DNA of 64,000 bases, taken from contig CM048846.1 in the NCBI GenBank assembly GCA_026545225.1, forward strand, positions 12,692,975 through 12,756,974. The letters are read 5' to 3'. Shown one piece after another: positions 1 through 29,422 of this stretch (position 1 is its first letter; each line of letters starts with the position of its first letter). The notes below the pieces were generated by a model. The model was given only the letters and a program-made list of their open reading frames with translations, was not told the origin of the DNA and did not search any database. This stretch comes from Cornus controversa (taxonomy: Eukaryota > Streptophyta > Magnoliopsida > Cornales > Cornaceae). A program made the position numbers and the translations under genes.

Positions 1-880
1 ATGCGCGAAAATTTCCTTTTTGATCCGAATTGATTTCCTAGTCAACCAAAACTTCTCTAAAACTTTCCTTAGGTGTTTTAAACTTATTTTCCAAGTAGAC
101 TAAGGATTCTAAACCTTATAAATACCTCTTTATGCTTCAATCAAAAAGAGAGAGATGAGGAACTCAATGATTTAATATTCAGAACCAGGAATATATTTTT
201 GAGAGCTAAAAGAGGAATTTATGAGAGAAAATCTTCATTGATTTTTATTTTTGAGAGCACACACACACGGAGTGTTTAAGTTGTGATGTTCTTCTTCATC
301 TGATCAACGGAATCTTCAAGACATCATCAGTCTACAAAGGTTGATCAAGAGCAGCAGAGGTGGTTCCTTCAAACTACAAGATTTTATCTGAAGAGGAAGA
401 GAAACCATCACTACGAAGGGAACAAAATACTTGCGGAGTATTTGTGTTCTTTTAGCAACCCTTCTGAAAGAATTGTGACGTTAGCCGAGAGTCTGCAGCA
501 GTTGGACGTGTTGTCGCAATTGTAAGCCTGAGGTGTTCCGCATCAAGTTCTTGTCAGAGTGGAGTGGGTGTGAGTCTGGGACAGAGTCTGGTGTACTTTG
601 CTTCGAGATAGTGGATTGGTTTCTCTGGGGTTTCTGCCTCACCCCCGTGGTTTTTCCCATCTTGGGTTTCCACGTAAAATTCCTGGTGTCATCTCTAACT
701 TTTCCTTACTTGCTTTATTTATTTTGTGATTGGTTTGGATGCTTAATTGATAATAATTGTGGGTAATTAATCAATCAGAAAAATTGGGCAAGATGACCTA
801 TTCACCCCCCTCTAGGTCTAAGGATTAGCATCTCACTCTAAATTAACTAAACTGCTTCCGCACCGCGCAACTCACAAAAT
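1..880 (+). repeat. LTR-like dispersed repeat, copy 1 (cut by window start)
   Basis: The whole stretch matches 30108-30987 in reverse complement with only a few scattered substitutions (about 99% by eye). Features typical of plant copia-type LTR ends are visible: a GGGTTTCCACGTAAAATTCC stretch near 664 and a run reading CACCCCCCTCTAGGTCTA near 803. Similarity stops after ACAAAAT at 880. The other copy extends about 345 bp further, so this copy should continue to the left of the window. A 77-codon open frame at 533-766 is identical in both copies but looks incidental. It lies in the AUG6 3' portion, downstream of the last visible exon. The class (solo LTR or non-autonomous LTR element) is inferred. 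Confidence 0.7.
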
Positions 881-2129
881 CCTGATTCACCATCCAAATT
901 ATGGATATAATATATGAAAGAATAAGAAAGCAAAATTCTTTTATTACAACCTGAACTCACATTCAGTATAGCCCTCCTCATATCTTTGCAGCACACTCGA
1001 AATAAACCATATTGCTCCACTTACTCATGCTGTCATTAGTCTGTGTTACATATATTTACCTTAAAAGACTCGTCCCAAAATGAAAAACTACCTCTAACTT
1101 GACACAAAAGCGTTTATCTGCAATTCCACTGTTCATGGTGTTTCCAAATATCCATCTCAACATCCTCGTCTTAACTACACTCATTAACAAATACATTTAT
1201 TAGTTGCACAAAGTTTGATAACAGTAAGAATGATGGCAAAGGAGATATCTTATTTTTCAAAAAGCATCTGTCAATTACAAAAAACTACAGTACCACTTCC
1301 TCATTACACTTCACTCACTAGTTTTGCAGGCGCCACCAAATTTCAATTGCCCTCCTAATGGCCAATCAACTCAGATTAACTAACTTGGTACCTCTAGCCC
1401 ATCAATTTCCACTATTCCCTCATTTCTACCTTTAAATAAAGAAAGTACATTCCGTATTCTTACTCCTAATTATCCCAAAATTTGGTTCTAGTCATCGACC
1501 CTTTCAATAGTTATGCATGCTTGTTTAAGTGCATACAAAATCTCTTTAGAACTAAGAATAGCTTGTCCAAATTCCTGTGTAAAGACATTTAGCACTATCA
1601 TAGACTGGAATTTGACTTCTTAACATCCCCCACTCACAGTGAGCAACTTATAAAATTTCTTCAAAATTACTTCAGATGAAGTGCAACTAATACAAAGCAT
1701 GCAGTTTCCCGTTCCATTTCAGAATAGCAGTTGCTTCAAATAGACAAATATTTTTTCACAATTGTATAGTACAGGACATAGGATGCATCTACTTCAATAA
1801 TTAGAGATTCTTAAGTATGAATATCTTAAACTATGAGCAATTCCACTTGCCAAACAACAAAGGATCTCCTTAGATCCCTCTCAGCCATGAAAACTGAGTT
1901 AGTGTTAGATAATCAGTCCAAGAAACCTTGTTATCAATGTAAACGTAGAGATTGAAGAAATGACTTAGATAACATCAAAATCAAACACCTCTTATTGAAG
2001 AATAACAAAAAGAATGTAGGCAAATGCCCAAGATTTTATTAAGTGTTAATCCAACATCAAGAAGAAACAGAAAAACAAAAATGCCCAAAGTTAGCTTGAA
2101 CTAGAAATTCAGAGGCATCATTCATTTAC
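881..2129. other. AUG6 intron sequence, no gene seen
   Basis: This AT-rich stretch lies downstream of the last visible AUG6 exon on the minus strand. I found no further AUG6 exon, no RNA gene and no recognisable element. The next AUG6 exon is probably to the left of the window. Confidence 0.5.
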
Positions 2130-18413
<16,284 letters not shown>

Positions 18414-18449
18414 CTATACTCTCTCTCTAGATTCCCTCTTCTGTTTCTC

Positions 18450-18452
<3 letters not shown>

Positions 18453-18494
<42 letters not shown>
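18453..18494. repeat. (AT)21 microsatellite upstream of the AUG6 start codon
   Basis: 21 perfect AT units begin about 45 bp upstream of the AUG6 ATG (minus strand), with CT-rich sequence between them (GA-rich on the coding strand). It probably sits in the 5' UTR or core promoter. Confidence 0.92.
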
Positions 18495-18498
<4 letters not shown>

Positions 18499-20447
18499 AA
18501 TTTGCTTCCACTCTCGTCGTTCTCTGTGTTTCTGGTTGGTCTCTACTTTTAATTTGCTTCAAATGTTTTGTTTAATTTTTAAATAGAAGTCCTTAAAAAG
18601 ATAACTTAATTCGAAAGGACCCCACGAATGGCATAAATTTGGGTACAACTGGCAATTTTCTAGATTTACGAGGGCTTTCTTTTGAATTTTGACTTTTCTG
18701 GGGTGGGACCGAACCGGAGGGGTTGAGGTGAAGTCACGCTTGAGAATTTGAAATATGAAGAGAGGGAGTGCCTCTAACGTGCGCAGGCAAATTCGCAGAG
18801 GAAAATATTTGATACTTCCGGCCGACACAGAGGTACTTAATACTTATATGAAGGGAAGAATGAGTATTTATTGGCGGGAATTCTCAGAATATCTAATACG
18901 GAGTATTTTTCATTGGTGGAAGAATTATTGAGGGTATATTTGGTTTATCACACATAAAATAGTTTTAATTCAAAAAACATAAAATCGTTTTCTGTAAACA
19001 TTTTTTTAACTGTATTTTTTTAAAGTAATTTTCTGAAACCGTCACTCAAATAAGTTTTTGAATAATTTTTTAATTTTAAATTTTCAGAAGACAAAAAATT
19101 AAACGTATTTCAATAATTTTTATTTCAATACCAACCACTTTAAAAAAGAACTTTGATAATATTATGTTCATTGACAAATTATATCTTCACATGTGAAGTG
19201 AGATTTACTTAAATATATACATATATATATTTTTGCGTAAAATGTCATGTAATCAAAATCCTCCTTAAAAAAAAAAAAATTTAATCACAAAGAAAATTAA
19301 ATTAAATCAAAACACAAGACAAAATTTTCCAATTCATCAATGAAGGGGAAGTGTCTCTCAAACAATCCAAATATAGACCAAGATGATGGTTGAGATGCTG
19401 GCAAGTTACTTAATTAGAGAATTGCTTAACTTGGGGGCCAATCTTCTCTAAACGAGATATATGACAATTAATTAATAAATAAATAAATATAGAGCAGAGG
19501 CTATACAATGATGATTAATGAGAGAGGATATATTTGTGGAAAACAGGTGCATGGGCCATTCATCATGATGAAACTGTAGGGATGATCAGAATTGTATATA
19601 TCAAACATAAAAACGTACGAAGCCGGCCGCCGACAAGTTAGTTTTACATGAATATTTTTATTAGTCTCTGTGATTCTCTTCTATATTACTACATCGACGA
19701 ATAGGTTTAGACTATAGAGTATAGATTGATACACACTCCCATGGAGGTCATGACCGATTTTAGCATGCCACTTGTCAAGTTGGTAAAGCAGTCTTTTTCA
19801 TTGTAACGATTGAGGACGAGTCTTGGCTAAAGTTGTTCATTGTAAGGTAGAAGTTATGAGTTTCAAACAGAAACAACTTCTTTGTAATTTTATTGTTTAC
19901 ATCCAAATTGGACATCTGGCTTAAGTTTGTATGATCCTCTTGTATCAAATGATTAAGACTGAAGAAGGGAAGAAGCATTATTAGAATTGATCACAAGCAT
20001 AAACACATGATCAGCACCTCTATATATCTATCCTAGCCAATTAAGTCATAGAGTCGTGCCCAAGACAGCAGATGACTCTCCACAAGCAATTAAGTATCCA
20101 AGGTCAATCCTAACCATGCAGCTCCATCGACTATATATAGTCTTTCGACTCGTTCCTATCAAGTCAAAGACATCCTCTCTACTTGATTGTCTTCATAGAG
20201 CAAGTCGGGTCCAAACCTATCATATCAGCAGTGGGTTCAATGTCCTTGTTACATTCGCGCCAGTCGAAGATGCCACCTCACGTTGGTCGACGACTTGCTT
20301 CATCAACTCTTATTTAGGCCCTGGTGTTCATCCAACTAAGGAAAAAAATAAAATCAATACCCGAAAATACCTACTGTATTAATAAAATTTTTTCATCTTT
20401 CTTGATGATAATAGGAAATAACAATTCACCATTGACGGAGATATTAT
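18495..20447. other. Upstream flank of AUG6, no gene seen
   Basis: AUG6 promoter-side sequence grades into AT-rich intergenic DNA. The 20056-20382 open frame (108 codons) has no recognisable motif. The GC-richer stretch 20050-20330 is unlike its surroundings and may be a piece of an unidentified repeat. Confidence 0.4.
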
Positions 20448-20894
20448 GAGTCTGTTTGAAATTGCTTTTCAATAGTTAAAAAACACTTTTATTGTAAAAA
20501 AATTATTGTTTAGATATTTTTAGTAATCATTATAAACGCTTTTAATAGTTACCAATTTTAGCTTAGTAGAGCTTTTGAGTGAAACTAAGATTTGAAGTTT
20601 TATATATCAGGTAACTATTTCTCATTAGACAATTTTATTATTTCTTATTGTTTTAAAGACAATTTCACCACTTCTTTTATAAAGTTAGTATTATCAAATA
20701 TAATAACATTCTATTAAAGGGCATTATTGTAAAATTAGCAATATAATTTTTTTAAAAAATATTGTTACCAAACATATCAAAAATAAAAAATGAAAAGTAT
20801 TTTATACGATGTATCACTAAACACCTAAGAATTTTTTTACAGCTATATTGATAAAAGCATTTTTTTCATTTTAACAACAATGCCAAACGAGCTC
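20448..20894. mobile_element. MITE-like element, ~447 bp
   Basis: The left end GAGTCTGTTTGAAATTGCTT and the right end read in reverse, GAGCTCGTTTGGCATTGTT, form an imperfect terminal inverted repeat. Flanking 8-mers GATATTAT and TACATTAT agree at 6 of 8 positions, as a worn hAT-type target duplication would. The inside is AT-rich with no coding. Superfamily is inferred. Confidence 0.5.
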
Positions 20895-22352
20895 TACATT
20901 ATCGATACTCTCACGGCACCAAATACTTTCTCCAACCGTGGACTTCAATTCTCCATCAATATAAATATAACTTATTTATGAAGGAGAAGGAGAAAGAGAA
21001 AGAGGTTGTTGACCAACCAAACTTGCATACTTAGTGCTTCAACTTTATAAGTAAGTAATTGCATAGAAGAAAAAGGAGGATATACAATCAAGACAAACAG
21101 TTCAAACTAGAGCCATCAGCCAAGGGTACACAATAAAAAGCCCAAACATGGGAAGCCCAATACAAAAACAGAGCACTATAAACTGCTCGATCAAACAACA
21201 ATCAAACCCAGCAACAAAGATTTTCGCAACAGATGCTAATCTGGAAGTACGATGCATGAACTAGGAAGGAAGGTTCCATAGGGCAGCGATACTTCTGGAG
21301 TTGCTTCTTCAGCTCTAATCCTACAAGTGTTCTCCGGAAGCCAATAATCCCACCACAGGTGTGTTTTTAACGAAGGAGAGAATGTCACATTTTGCTGAAA
21401 GTTCTAATTGTGTTGTATTTTAAAACTCAAGGTCAATCACGGTCTAAACTGCATGAATATTTGCTTGGCTCTCTGGCTTGGCTAAAGTTACAATAGTTGT
21501 CAAACTGACTCGAGATCAATCACGGTCTAAACCACATGAATATTTGCTTGGCTCTATGGCTTGCCTTAGCCAACCTTAATACCAACTTGGACTTCGAAGA
21601 GTCCTCCCCACGCTCGCAATTTTTTTTCCCTACCACCCTCAATCAATAAGAGCAAAATACTCTTGGGAGTATTTCTGGAGAAGATTTGCAATGCACCGGT
21701 GCACAATACACCATTACACTCAGTCTCATCACAAGTATATTTACACCAAATATATTATAGACGTACTCGTATTTTTGAACCAAATATTTGTCATTTCTAG
21801 ATGGAGCTTCAATAACAGTTTTGTTATGATTGTATTGTGTGTCGTTTGATTAATTCCAAAAATTCTCTATAATTTGGTGTATCTATAATTAATTTCAACA
21901 TTTGTGCAGTCCATATATTGAAACCACCTCATTCTGACTCCAATATTGGTTATATAAATTTCACGATTAACTCTGAGATCAGAAAAGGTGAATGTATGAA
22001 GCAATTGTTACTAACTGACTTCTTTTCCCAACCAGAAAGTCGGTAATGATGGAGAAAGATCCAAAGGTCATTTTCCAACAATTACACAATCCAATCCATT
22101 TTGCTGACTCTTGTATTTTAAAATGATTGTTGAAAATGGTGTTCAACTACCACCCAATCTTTTTGTATGGTTAAAGGACTAAAACAAACTTTCAAAACAA
22201 TTTGACCCAAATTATCACCAACCCAATTGTTCTAATCGTCGGTGTGCTGTCACTTTGCTGATTGCTTCAAGAGGTTTAACTTAAATTGATGAACTCAATT
22301 AGAAAAGTATCCTTATTAGTTCGATCTCTTGGGGTTTTCACTTTTATGGGGG

Positions 22353-22388
22353 TAGTGTGTGTGTGTGTGTGTATGTGTATGTGTGTGT
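22353..22388. repeat. (GT)n microsatellite
   Basis: A GT/TG run with two interruptions (TGTATGTG), followed by a short AT run. Confidence 0.85.
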
Positions 22389-23279
22389 ATATATTTTATA
22401 CACCTTATGTTATACAATAATGAAGGCGTGATCCGGGTGTTTCCATTCCAATATAATATAATGGTCAGATAGAATCTATATGTGTAAGATATTGGAAAGT
22501 AATATACTGGACACATTTTTTATAATTATAATATTAATAAATTGGAAACCACAAAAATTGTAAGATTATGATAAAAAAAATCGTGGGAAGTGCTTATACA
22601 CCAAAGGTCATACTTGACGGTTGTAAGGCCAAATTTACAGTCTGAAAATAAATTTAAAATATTTATGAAGTGTAATATTTTTTTAAACATAATTTTTTTT
22701 GAAAGTAGATCTAAGAAGATCATTTATATATTGGAAGACAAAGCATTAAATGTTTTTTTTTTTAACTATTTTGAAACCCACTGGGCGATTCCAAAAATCT
22801 TGGGAGAGAGCACATAGTTTCACCCCTGCCATTGGTCCCAATTTGAAGCAATATGATAGTAGTATTGTAAATTTATCCTTTTTCACATACACGACAATGT
22901 TTACTGAAGTTTACATTAACATCACAAGTAACGTCAATAGAATAATTTGTAAAATTTTAATCGTTTAGGAATTTTCTTGCAACGACAAGGGGCATTTGCA
23001 AAAATTTAATAGTTTATTTTCTTTCTACACTTCATAACATTGGAGCATTACAATTTGTGACTATTAGTCATATGCAATGGACATTGTAATATGGGTCGGT
23101 TAGAGTGATTTTTTGTTTTATTCTTTTTATTAAATGTCATCTCTTCTCTAATATTTAACTTTTTAAAATTATTTTTAATAATTTCGTTTCATATTAATTT
23201 CGAACGCCCTCTGTCCAAATTATTCTTCCTCTTTTTACGGGGACATCTATAGATTTTCTATATATATTCTTATATCACT

Positions 23280-23660
23280 TAAGTATACTCTCTTTAATGT
23301 TGTCGCTAAGTGTTACACCTAATTTTTATCTCACATTTTAGTTTGAAACTATATTTTTTTCAATTACTTCAATCATTTATCTTAACATTTTCATTTCCGT
23401 TACATAAATTCGTTGTTCTTGCTTGTTTTCAATGTCCAACACTCTATGCCATATAAAATAGTTAGCCTAATAATTGTTCTATAAAAAATTTCGTTCCAGT
23501 TTTCTTTGTGACACAAAACACCACCAACTTGCCTTCATTTTGTACAACCCCCACCTATCCTATTAGTCATATCGCCATCAATCTCTACCATCCTTTTGTA
23601 CTAATGATCCTGATTATCTAAATGCTTCACTTTGAATAATCTTTTGATTTTAAAGTGTAA
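23280..23660 (-). mobile_element. Degenerate RTE-type LINE remnant
   Basis: The plus strand reads like the reverse complement of a LINE reverse-transcriptase C-terminal region: TGTCCAACACTCTATGCCAT, then TATAAAATAGTTAGCC, then a segment on loss of introns-free coding with CTCTACCATCCTTTTGTA. The order and wording match plant RTE elements, but no open frame is left. Recognition is by sequence feel, so confidence is low. Confidence 0.35.
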
Positions 23661-24243
23661 CCATTTCATCGTTAATATCCTTTTGTATTAATGACTTAAA
23701 TATGCAATGCACATGACAAACTTATATTGCAATTTGAATTATAAGGGAAGGGGAGGCAGTGCAAATCTTTTGGTTAGTGATGGGAGTTTTTAACAAATTA
23801 ATAGTTCTGAGGCTTTTTTTTCTTTTCTTCTAATGCCGTGATTGTTCAAGGGAAGAAATTATTACATGATTTCGGCCAATCACAAAATGACACACAATCA
23901 AATGTGTCAATTTTTTTTTTATTTTTTTATTTTGTGTCTTTTTGAGACCATATAATAATTTCTGGTGAAATTTTTTTTTGCATTTTATTTTTATTTTTTA
24001 CATTTTATCCAAAAACAATTATACTAGTCATGAATGTAAACCATCGTAAATCCTCATAGGTTTTAAATCACTCTAATCTTTTACTTATTCTCTTACCAAA
24101 ATTAGAAGTAAAATTAATGGAACATAAATACTTATCTAAAACTAAATTTGATTAATCAAATTTATTTTATTTATTTTTATAAAAAAATAACAGCTGGCAA
24201 TGATTTCTTTGGTAAAGAAACTGTAAACTACTTATATAAAAAA

Positions 24244-25947
24244 GGTAAATTACAGTGACACCTTTGTGATTTGGACTTATTTCACACGGATGCAAATTTT
24301 GCTTAAAACTATCATAGAGACCACAAGTAATATTTTTGTTCTTAATTTCGTTAAAATATATGTAAAATGTCTAATATACCCTAATTTTTTTAATAAAATT
24401 TAATAAAAATATCAGTATTTCCCAAATCTCTAATATACCACTCATCATTATTGTCCAGGATCAGATGGCTTTCAATCTATTGTGTGTGTGGAGTGCTAGC
24501 AGCTCCACACTCGCCCATATGTTAGCAGCCCATTGGCTGCTAACATTAATTATTAAACTAAAAACAAAAACTCTCTCTTCTCTCTCTAGTCTCTACCTTC
24601 TTTTCTTTTCTCTCTAATCTCACACTAGACAACAACGATTAATGAAGAAGAGAAGAAAAGTGACGATGAAAACTCAGGCAATGGCGAAAATGGTGAAGAC
24701 AGCGGGACAACGTAAGCTATTGGCGAATGACGATGATGAAGATAGCAATAAGATCAACTGACGGCAAGACTGCTCCAATGATGGCGACATTCCGATGAAG
24801 AATCCGACGACGATTGATAAAGCTGCTGGCGGCGACAAAGGCATCTTTTTGTTCTTCTTTTATGGGTTTGACATTAGCCAAATCTATTTCCAAATTGGTC
24901 GGATGTGGGTTGTGTTACAGTGGCTGACGGTGGGATATGGTTCCAATGGTTTTGGTCATGAGGCTGGGAGTTTTGGGTTGCAGCTAAAGGTGGTAGTCTT
25001 GGGTATGATGGGTGATCTGTTAACTGTTGATCGGTGTCGACAGATCAATAATGGTGGTGCATCGAGTTTGGATTTGTGTGGGTTGGGAGTTTTGATTGTT
25101 TGACATGTCGTGGGTTTGTTCATGCTAGTGGTCATGGCAGTTCCGGCCATGGTGGTTGATGTTGGGTGATGGGTCTTCTATGTTTGGCTTTAATGGTGGA
25201 TGACCATGATAAGCAGTGACGATGGTGCGGTGTTGGGTCTTCTTTGTGGTTGGTGAGGTACTCAGTTGGGAGAGACCCGTAAATGGGTCTTTGCATGGTT
25301 CGACAATAGGCGTCTTTGGCATGTGAAAATTTTGGACGGTGAAGTGAAGAAGATGGTATGGCCGGATTTCAGACGGTGAAGTGGCCGGCAGTAGCTTCGG
25401 GTCAGCTTTAATGGTGGTGATTGAATTGGGTCTTTTTTGTTGATGAAAACGATGGTGGTGGGATGATGAGTTGGTGATGGAGGCTGCTATGGTGGTCGGA
25501 CAGTGGCAGTTGATGGGTTGAATCGGAGAAGATGATGGTGATAATTGTGAACAATTAATATATATATATATATATATATATAATATCTATAATAATATAT
25601 AATAATGTATATATATCTATGGACATACTACTTTTTTTTGAAAATTTATGGACATACTACATTCATAAGATAGAGTGAGAGGAGAAAGAAAATAGAGAAA
25701 GAGAAAGAAGAAAGAGATGGTGTCTTAGGCTATTTTGGTATTTTATATAATTTTAAAAGTTAAATAGGTAATTTGCAAAGTCAAAGGACATGCAAGTCTT
25801 TTTGCATGGTGTCAGACCTGCCTATACACGATCTGGAGTCTCTTTAATAGATGTTACAAAATGTTTGAATTTATACAGTCGCTTTTAACAAAGTTTCTTT
25901 CGGTATGAAACAATTCCAAACTACAAAGAGTGTAAATGATATTTACC
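24244..25947. mobile_element. Non-autonomous long-TIR element, ~1.7 kb (MULE-like)
   Basis: The left end GGTAAATTACAGTGACACCT pairs with the right end GGTAAATATCATTTACACTC read in reverse. Pairing continues with mismatches for about 50 bp (TTTGTGATTTGGACTTATTTC against TTTGTAGTTTGGAATTGTTTC) and more weakly to about 85 bp. Flanking 9-mers are A-rich (TATAAAAAA and TTAAAAAAA). The core (24640-25540) is much more GC-rich than the surroundings, with GATGGTGG-type runs, but no transposase or host-gene domain could be recognised. Long TIRs with a compositionally foreign core resemble Mutator-like elements; that class is inferred. Confidence 0.6.
25557..25582. repeat. (AT)n microsatellite
   Basis: About 12 AT units inside the 1.7-kb long-TIR element. 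Confidence 0.85.
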
Positions 25948-26169
25948 TTAAAAAAAACAAACAAAGAAGAGAGAGTTTATGATCATAAATGCACACCACG
26001 TCCTTATAAATGTACTTAATTTTTAATGTGAAATAACATTATTTTTATTGATGTAATTCATGAGAACAAAAGAATTAAGTATAACATCATTTAGTTTAAA
26101 AACAAAAATGGAATGTATTTATAAAGAAGTGTAGTTATTTTAAGAAAAAAAAAAAGAATGTATTTATAA

Positions 26170-26915
26170 GGACAAATATCATTGACATTTTTTGAGATCT
26201 GATATATTAAGAGACAACTATAACTTTGTGAATTTTCGTCACCAACACTTTTAATGATTTGTGACGTATATCACATACACTCCCTTCTCCTAAAAGTACA
26301 TCATGCTCGAACACTTGTTCCTTTAACTTCTAACTTAACCCATTTGAATACCAAATTTACTCATTTAACCTTATCTAATGGATCAAAATATCCCTTTGAA
26401 TATACATATATATACATTATAATATATGTAATCTATGTATAATTATTTATTTCCATAAATACATAAAATAAAAAAAAGTAATTAAATTTTTCTTTATTTT
26501 TCTCTATCTATCTATATATATACAGTATACTATAATATATATATAACATATATATATATATATAATTATTTATTTTCATAAATAATAATGTTAACATTAA
26601 ATAAAAATTTAATTAAATTTCTCTTTCTTTTTCTCTATATATCAATATATATACACTATAATATATATAATTATTTATTTTCATAAATAATAATATTAAA
26701 ATAAAATAAAAAATTAGTTGCCAATGCATATTATATTCAGTGTGGTCATTTTCTTATTCTGACTTTTTATATTAAAATACATTTAAATATTCAGGGGTAA
26801 TTAAAACATTTCACATATTAAAACAAAAAAAAAAGTTGATAAAAAGTGTTGGTGACGAAGATTCACAAAGCTGTAACCGCATGTCAATACATCAAAACTA
26901 TGTAATATTTACTCT
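26170..26915. mobile_element. Fold-back MITE-like element, ~745 bp
   Basis: CTTTGTGAATTTTCGTCACC near 26224 recurs as CTTTGTGAATCTTCGTCACC on the other strand near 26872, and the pairing extends with mismatches to about 95 bp on each side. The centre holds about three tandem units (26430-26720) sharing ATTATTTATTTTCATAAATA and TTTCTCTATATAT. No coding. Confidence 0.6.
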
Positions 26916-28092
26916 ATTTAATTGTAATGCATTTATTAATTTTTAATGAAGTTTATTTTATTTTTAAAAATGATGTAAAATTTGGTTAGAATTCACGCCA
27001 AACCCGCGTCGTAAAACAAGCTGAGAACTAGGAAGCACGGATACTTTGAAAAACTTCCTGTGATTGTATCAAACATGTATATGGATACAACCAAATACGT
27101 GTCCAATACTCCAAAAAAGTATCCCATTTTTTAAAATTATTTTTTGAATATCGAATACGGCTGAAATACGCAGGGATACGATAGGATACGTTTAAAATAC
27201 ATCTGAGATATATTTAGATACTTTTCGAGACAATTTTGTAATTTTTTGTTCTATAAAATGGGATTGAGATTGTAATATTAAAAACTTTATAGGTCAGAAA
27301 ATAAGGGTCATTTTATAATAAAAAAATATATTTTTAAAACTCTCAAGAAAATGAGTCATTGTAAAGAATATTAGAAAATGTAGGGGATTTCTAGATTTTA
27401 ACTTCTTATATTTTGTATAATTGCTTTAAGTATATTTATTGTATGGTTGATAACTAAAACTTAATATTTTATATAATATTATATTTTTATTTATTTATTT
27501 ATTTGATGTATCTTTGTTGTGTTCGTATTCTATTTTTTTTTTAAATTTCGTATCACCGTATCTTTATCGTGTCGTACCCGTATCGCGTGTTCGTGTACGT
27601 TCTTTCTTAGCTGAGAATAATCAACTATAAAGCACTAACACTTCACCGAGCATGTCGGAGACATTTTTATTTTTATGATACTTCTTGAATACTCTTGGAC
27701 ACTATTTGGACACTCATCAAACACGTATCGGATACTTCGTAAACAGTAATCTATATTCAAATATTTTGAAAGAAAATTATATGCGACTAAGTTATGATTA
27801 AAAATCTAAGTTAAATATATATAAAGGATTAAATAAGTTTGGTTCTTTAATTTATTTGTCTACTTTTGTTTAGAGTTTGTTTGGTTATTAATTGCTTGAT
27901 GATGAATTGAAATATTTTCGTAATGTAGTCTTTTTTTGTTAAAAAATATAATATATATTATATTATTATATTATTATTTTATAGTCGTATCCTTGTCATA
28001 TTCGTGTTATATTTTATTAGAATTTTTTGTGTCATTATATCTGTGTTGTATTCGTATTTCGTGTTTGTGTTTGTGTCGGCGCTATCTAAATA
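26916..28092. other. AT-rich sequence with scattered GTATC/GATAC repeats, no gene
   Basis: Clusters such as GGATACGATAGGATACG (27174-27190) and, further on, CGTATCACCGTATC and CCGTATCGCGTGTTCGTG recur on both strands near 27030-27200, 27540-27600 and 27660-28080. They look like a worn repeat family with inverted ends. No element borders were established. Confidence 0.4.
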
Positions 28093-29422
28093 GAGCCCGT
28101 TTGGTAACCATTTATGTTTAGTGTTTATTATTTAAGTGTTTATATAAACAGTGTTTATGTTATGCTTTTGTTTATCCATAAACATGAGTGTTGTTTGATA
28201 ACGAAAAAACGTTTGACTTATTTTAAAAATTATAAACAGAAAAACATATTTGTTAACCTTAAACTGTTTTTTTTTTAAACTTACACAATAAACTGCATAA
28301 AAAGTCAAGTTTATGCTACAATAAATATATAGAGCAATAACAGAGCAAGAAATATGCATAAAAAAGAAATAAATAATATTGGGTTACATATATATATCTA
28401 CACAGCAAATGATACTGTCAAAGTAGATTGACCCACAACCTAGAAGGTCCTAACAAGTAGGGGATGCATACGATTTGGTTCTTTACGGTTATTGGGAGAA
28501 CCGGAACCAGAACCATTTCCAATGGTTCTTTAATTTTGAAACAGAAATAAATGAGTTCGGTTCAATTCGGTTATTATAGGAGTTGTATTTAACCTTATAA
28601 TAGTTATAATAATTTCATTGTTTAAAATTTTTTACATAACAAAATGTTATTATAAATATATATATATAATAGAAAATCATTACAGGAGTTTTATATATAT
28701 ATATATTCAATGGTTCCAGTTTCGGTTCCAAGGCTTGGAACTGGAATCGTAGTGAACGGTTCGATTCGGTCCAATTTGTATGGAGTGAGAAGAGGGATGT
28801 GGAGGGCATACTCTTTTCTTGAACTTCTTACGTTACTACTTTCTTTTTTATTTTTTTGATTTCTATTTTTCTTTCAACACTGAAAATGAATGAATGATAT
28901 GAGTACAAAATACTATTCTTATTTTTTTGACAAGGAGATGGTTGAGACTTCTTTGTTTTGTCCTCAAATAAAGTTTTTTTTTTTTTTTTTTAGCATGGGT
29001 GCCCCTAAGTAACTATTTTATTATCAAGTATATTAGTAATTATTCATATTGTACCCAATATTTTTTTCTCAAGGTAATTGATGCTCTTTAATTATATCCA
29101 CACTTGATAATTCTAATATTTTTATCGTTGTATCAAACAATAGCCTTTTATAATTTTTTTTTTCATTTTCTCACTTTTAGTTTCAATTTTTAATTAAAAT
29201 AATATAATCACTATTTTAGATAAAAAAAGAAAAAAAAGTTTTTTTTTTTATAATAAACATAAACAATAAATATCATTTTGGTGTTTATGATTTGAAGGCT
29301 TATTACAGTGTTGTTTTAAAAACGTTTAGACAATTTATAAACAAAACAAAAATTATTAAACATGTTTATCGTAAAAATTTGTTTTGATAAGCAATAAACA
29401 TAAACGGTTATCAAACGGGCCC
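28093..29422. mobile_element. 1.33-kb TIR element, copy 1
   Basis: The ends GAGCCCGTTTGGTAACCATT and, in reverse, GGGCCCGTTTGATAACCGTT form a TIR of about 35 bp that continues TTATGTTTAGTGTTTATT on the left. It is collinear with the element at 41642-43080 over its whole length. It lacks any transposase, so it is non-autonomous. It carries the left part of a GGTTC-rich hAT-type MITE (from 28458) that the other copy has complete. Flanking ATA on each side may be a 3-bp target duplication. Confidence 0.75.
28458..28770. mobile_element. GGTTC-rich hAT-type MITE, right end deleted
   Basis: It starts TAGGGGATGCATACGATTTG at the same place in its host element as the complete MITE at 42012-42381, after the same CTAACAAG. 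The right terminus GTGCACCCCTA is missing; the sequence jumps from TTCGGTCC to host-element sequence AATTTGTATGGAGTGAG. Confidence 0.65.

Larger units (their letters stand above)
20895..24243. other. AT-rich intergenic DNA with repeat remnants
   Basis: Two direct repeats sharing ATCAATCACGGTCTAAAC and GAATATTTGCTTGGCTCT lie at about 21427 and 21511. A (GT)n microsatellite lies at 22353-22388. A LINE-like remnant is at 23280-23660. No host gene is recognisable. Confidence 0.5.

Noticed and set aside
533-766. 77-codon open frame, identical in 30222-30455
   Set aside because: Identity is explained by the repeat copies; the frame lies in LTR-like sequence with no recognisable protein.
20056-20382. 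108-codon open frame
   Set aside because: No family motif, no gene-like neighbours and no splice evidence.
24795-25103. 102-codon open frame in the long-TIR element
   Set aside because: Low-complexity G-rich sequence with no domain that I can recognise; frames are open on both strands.
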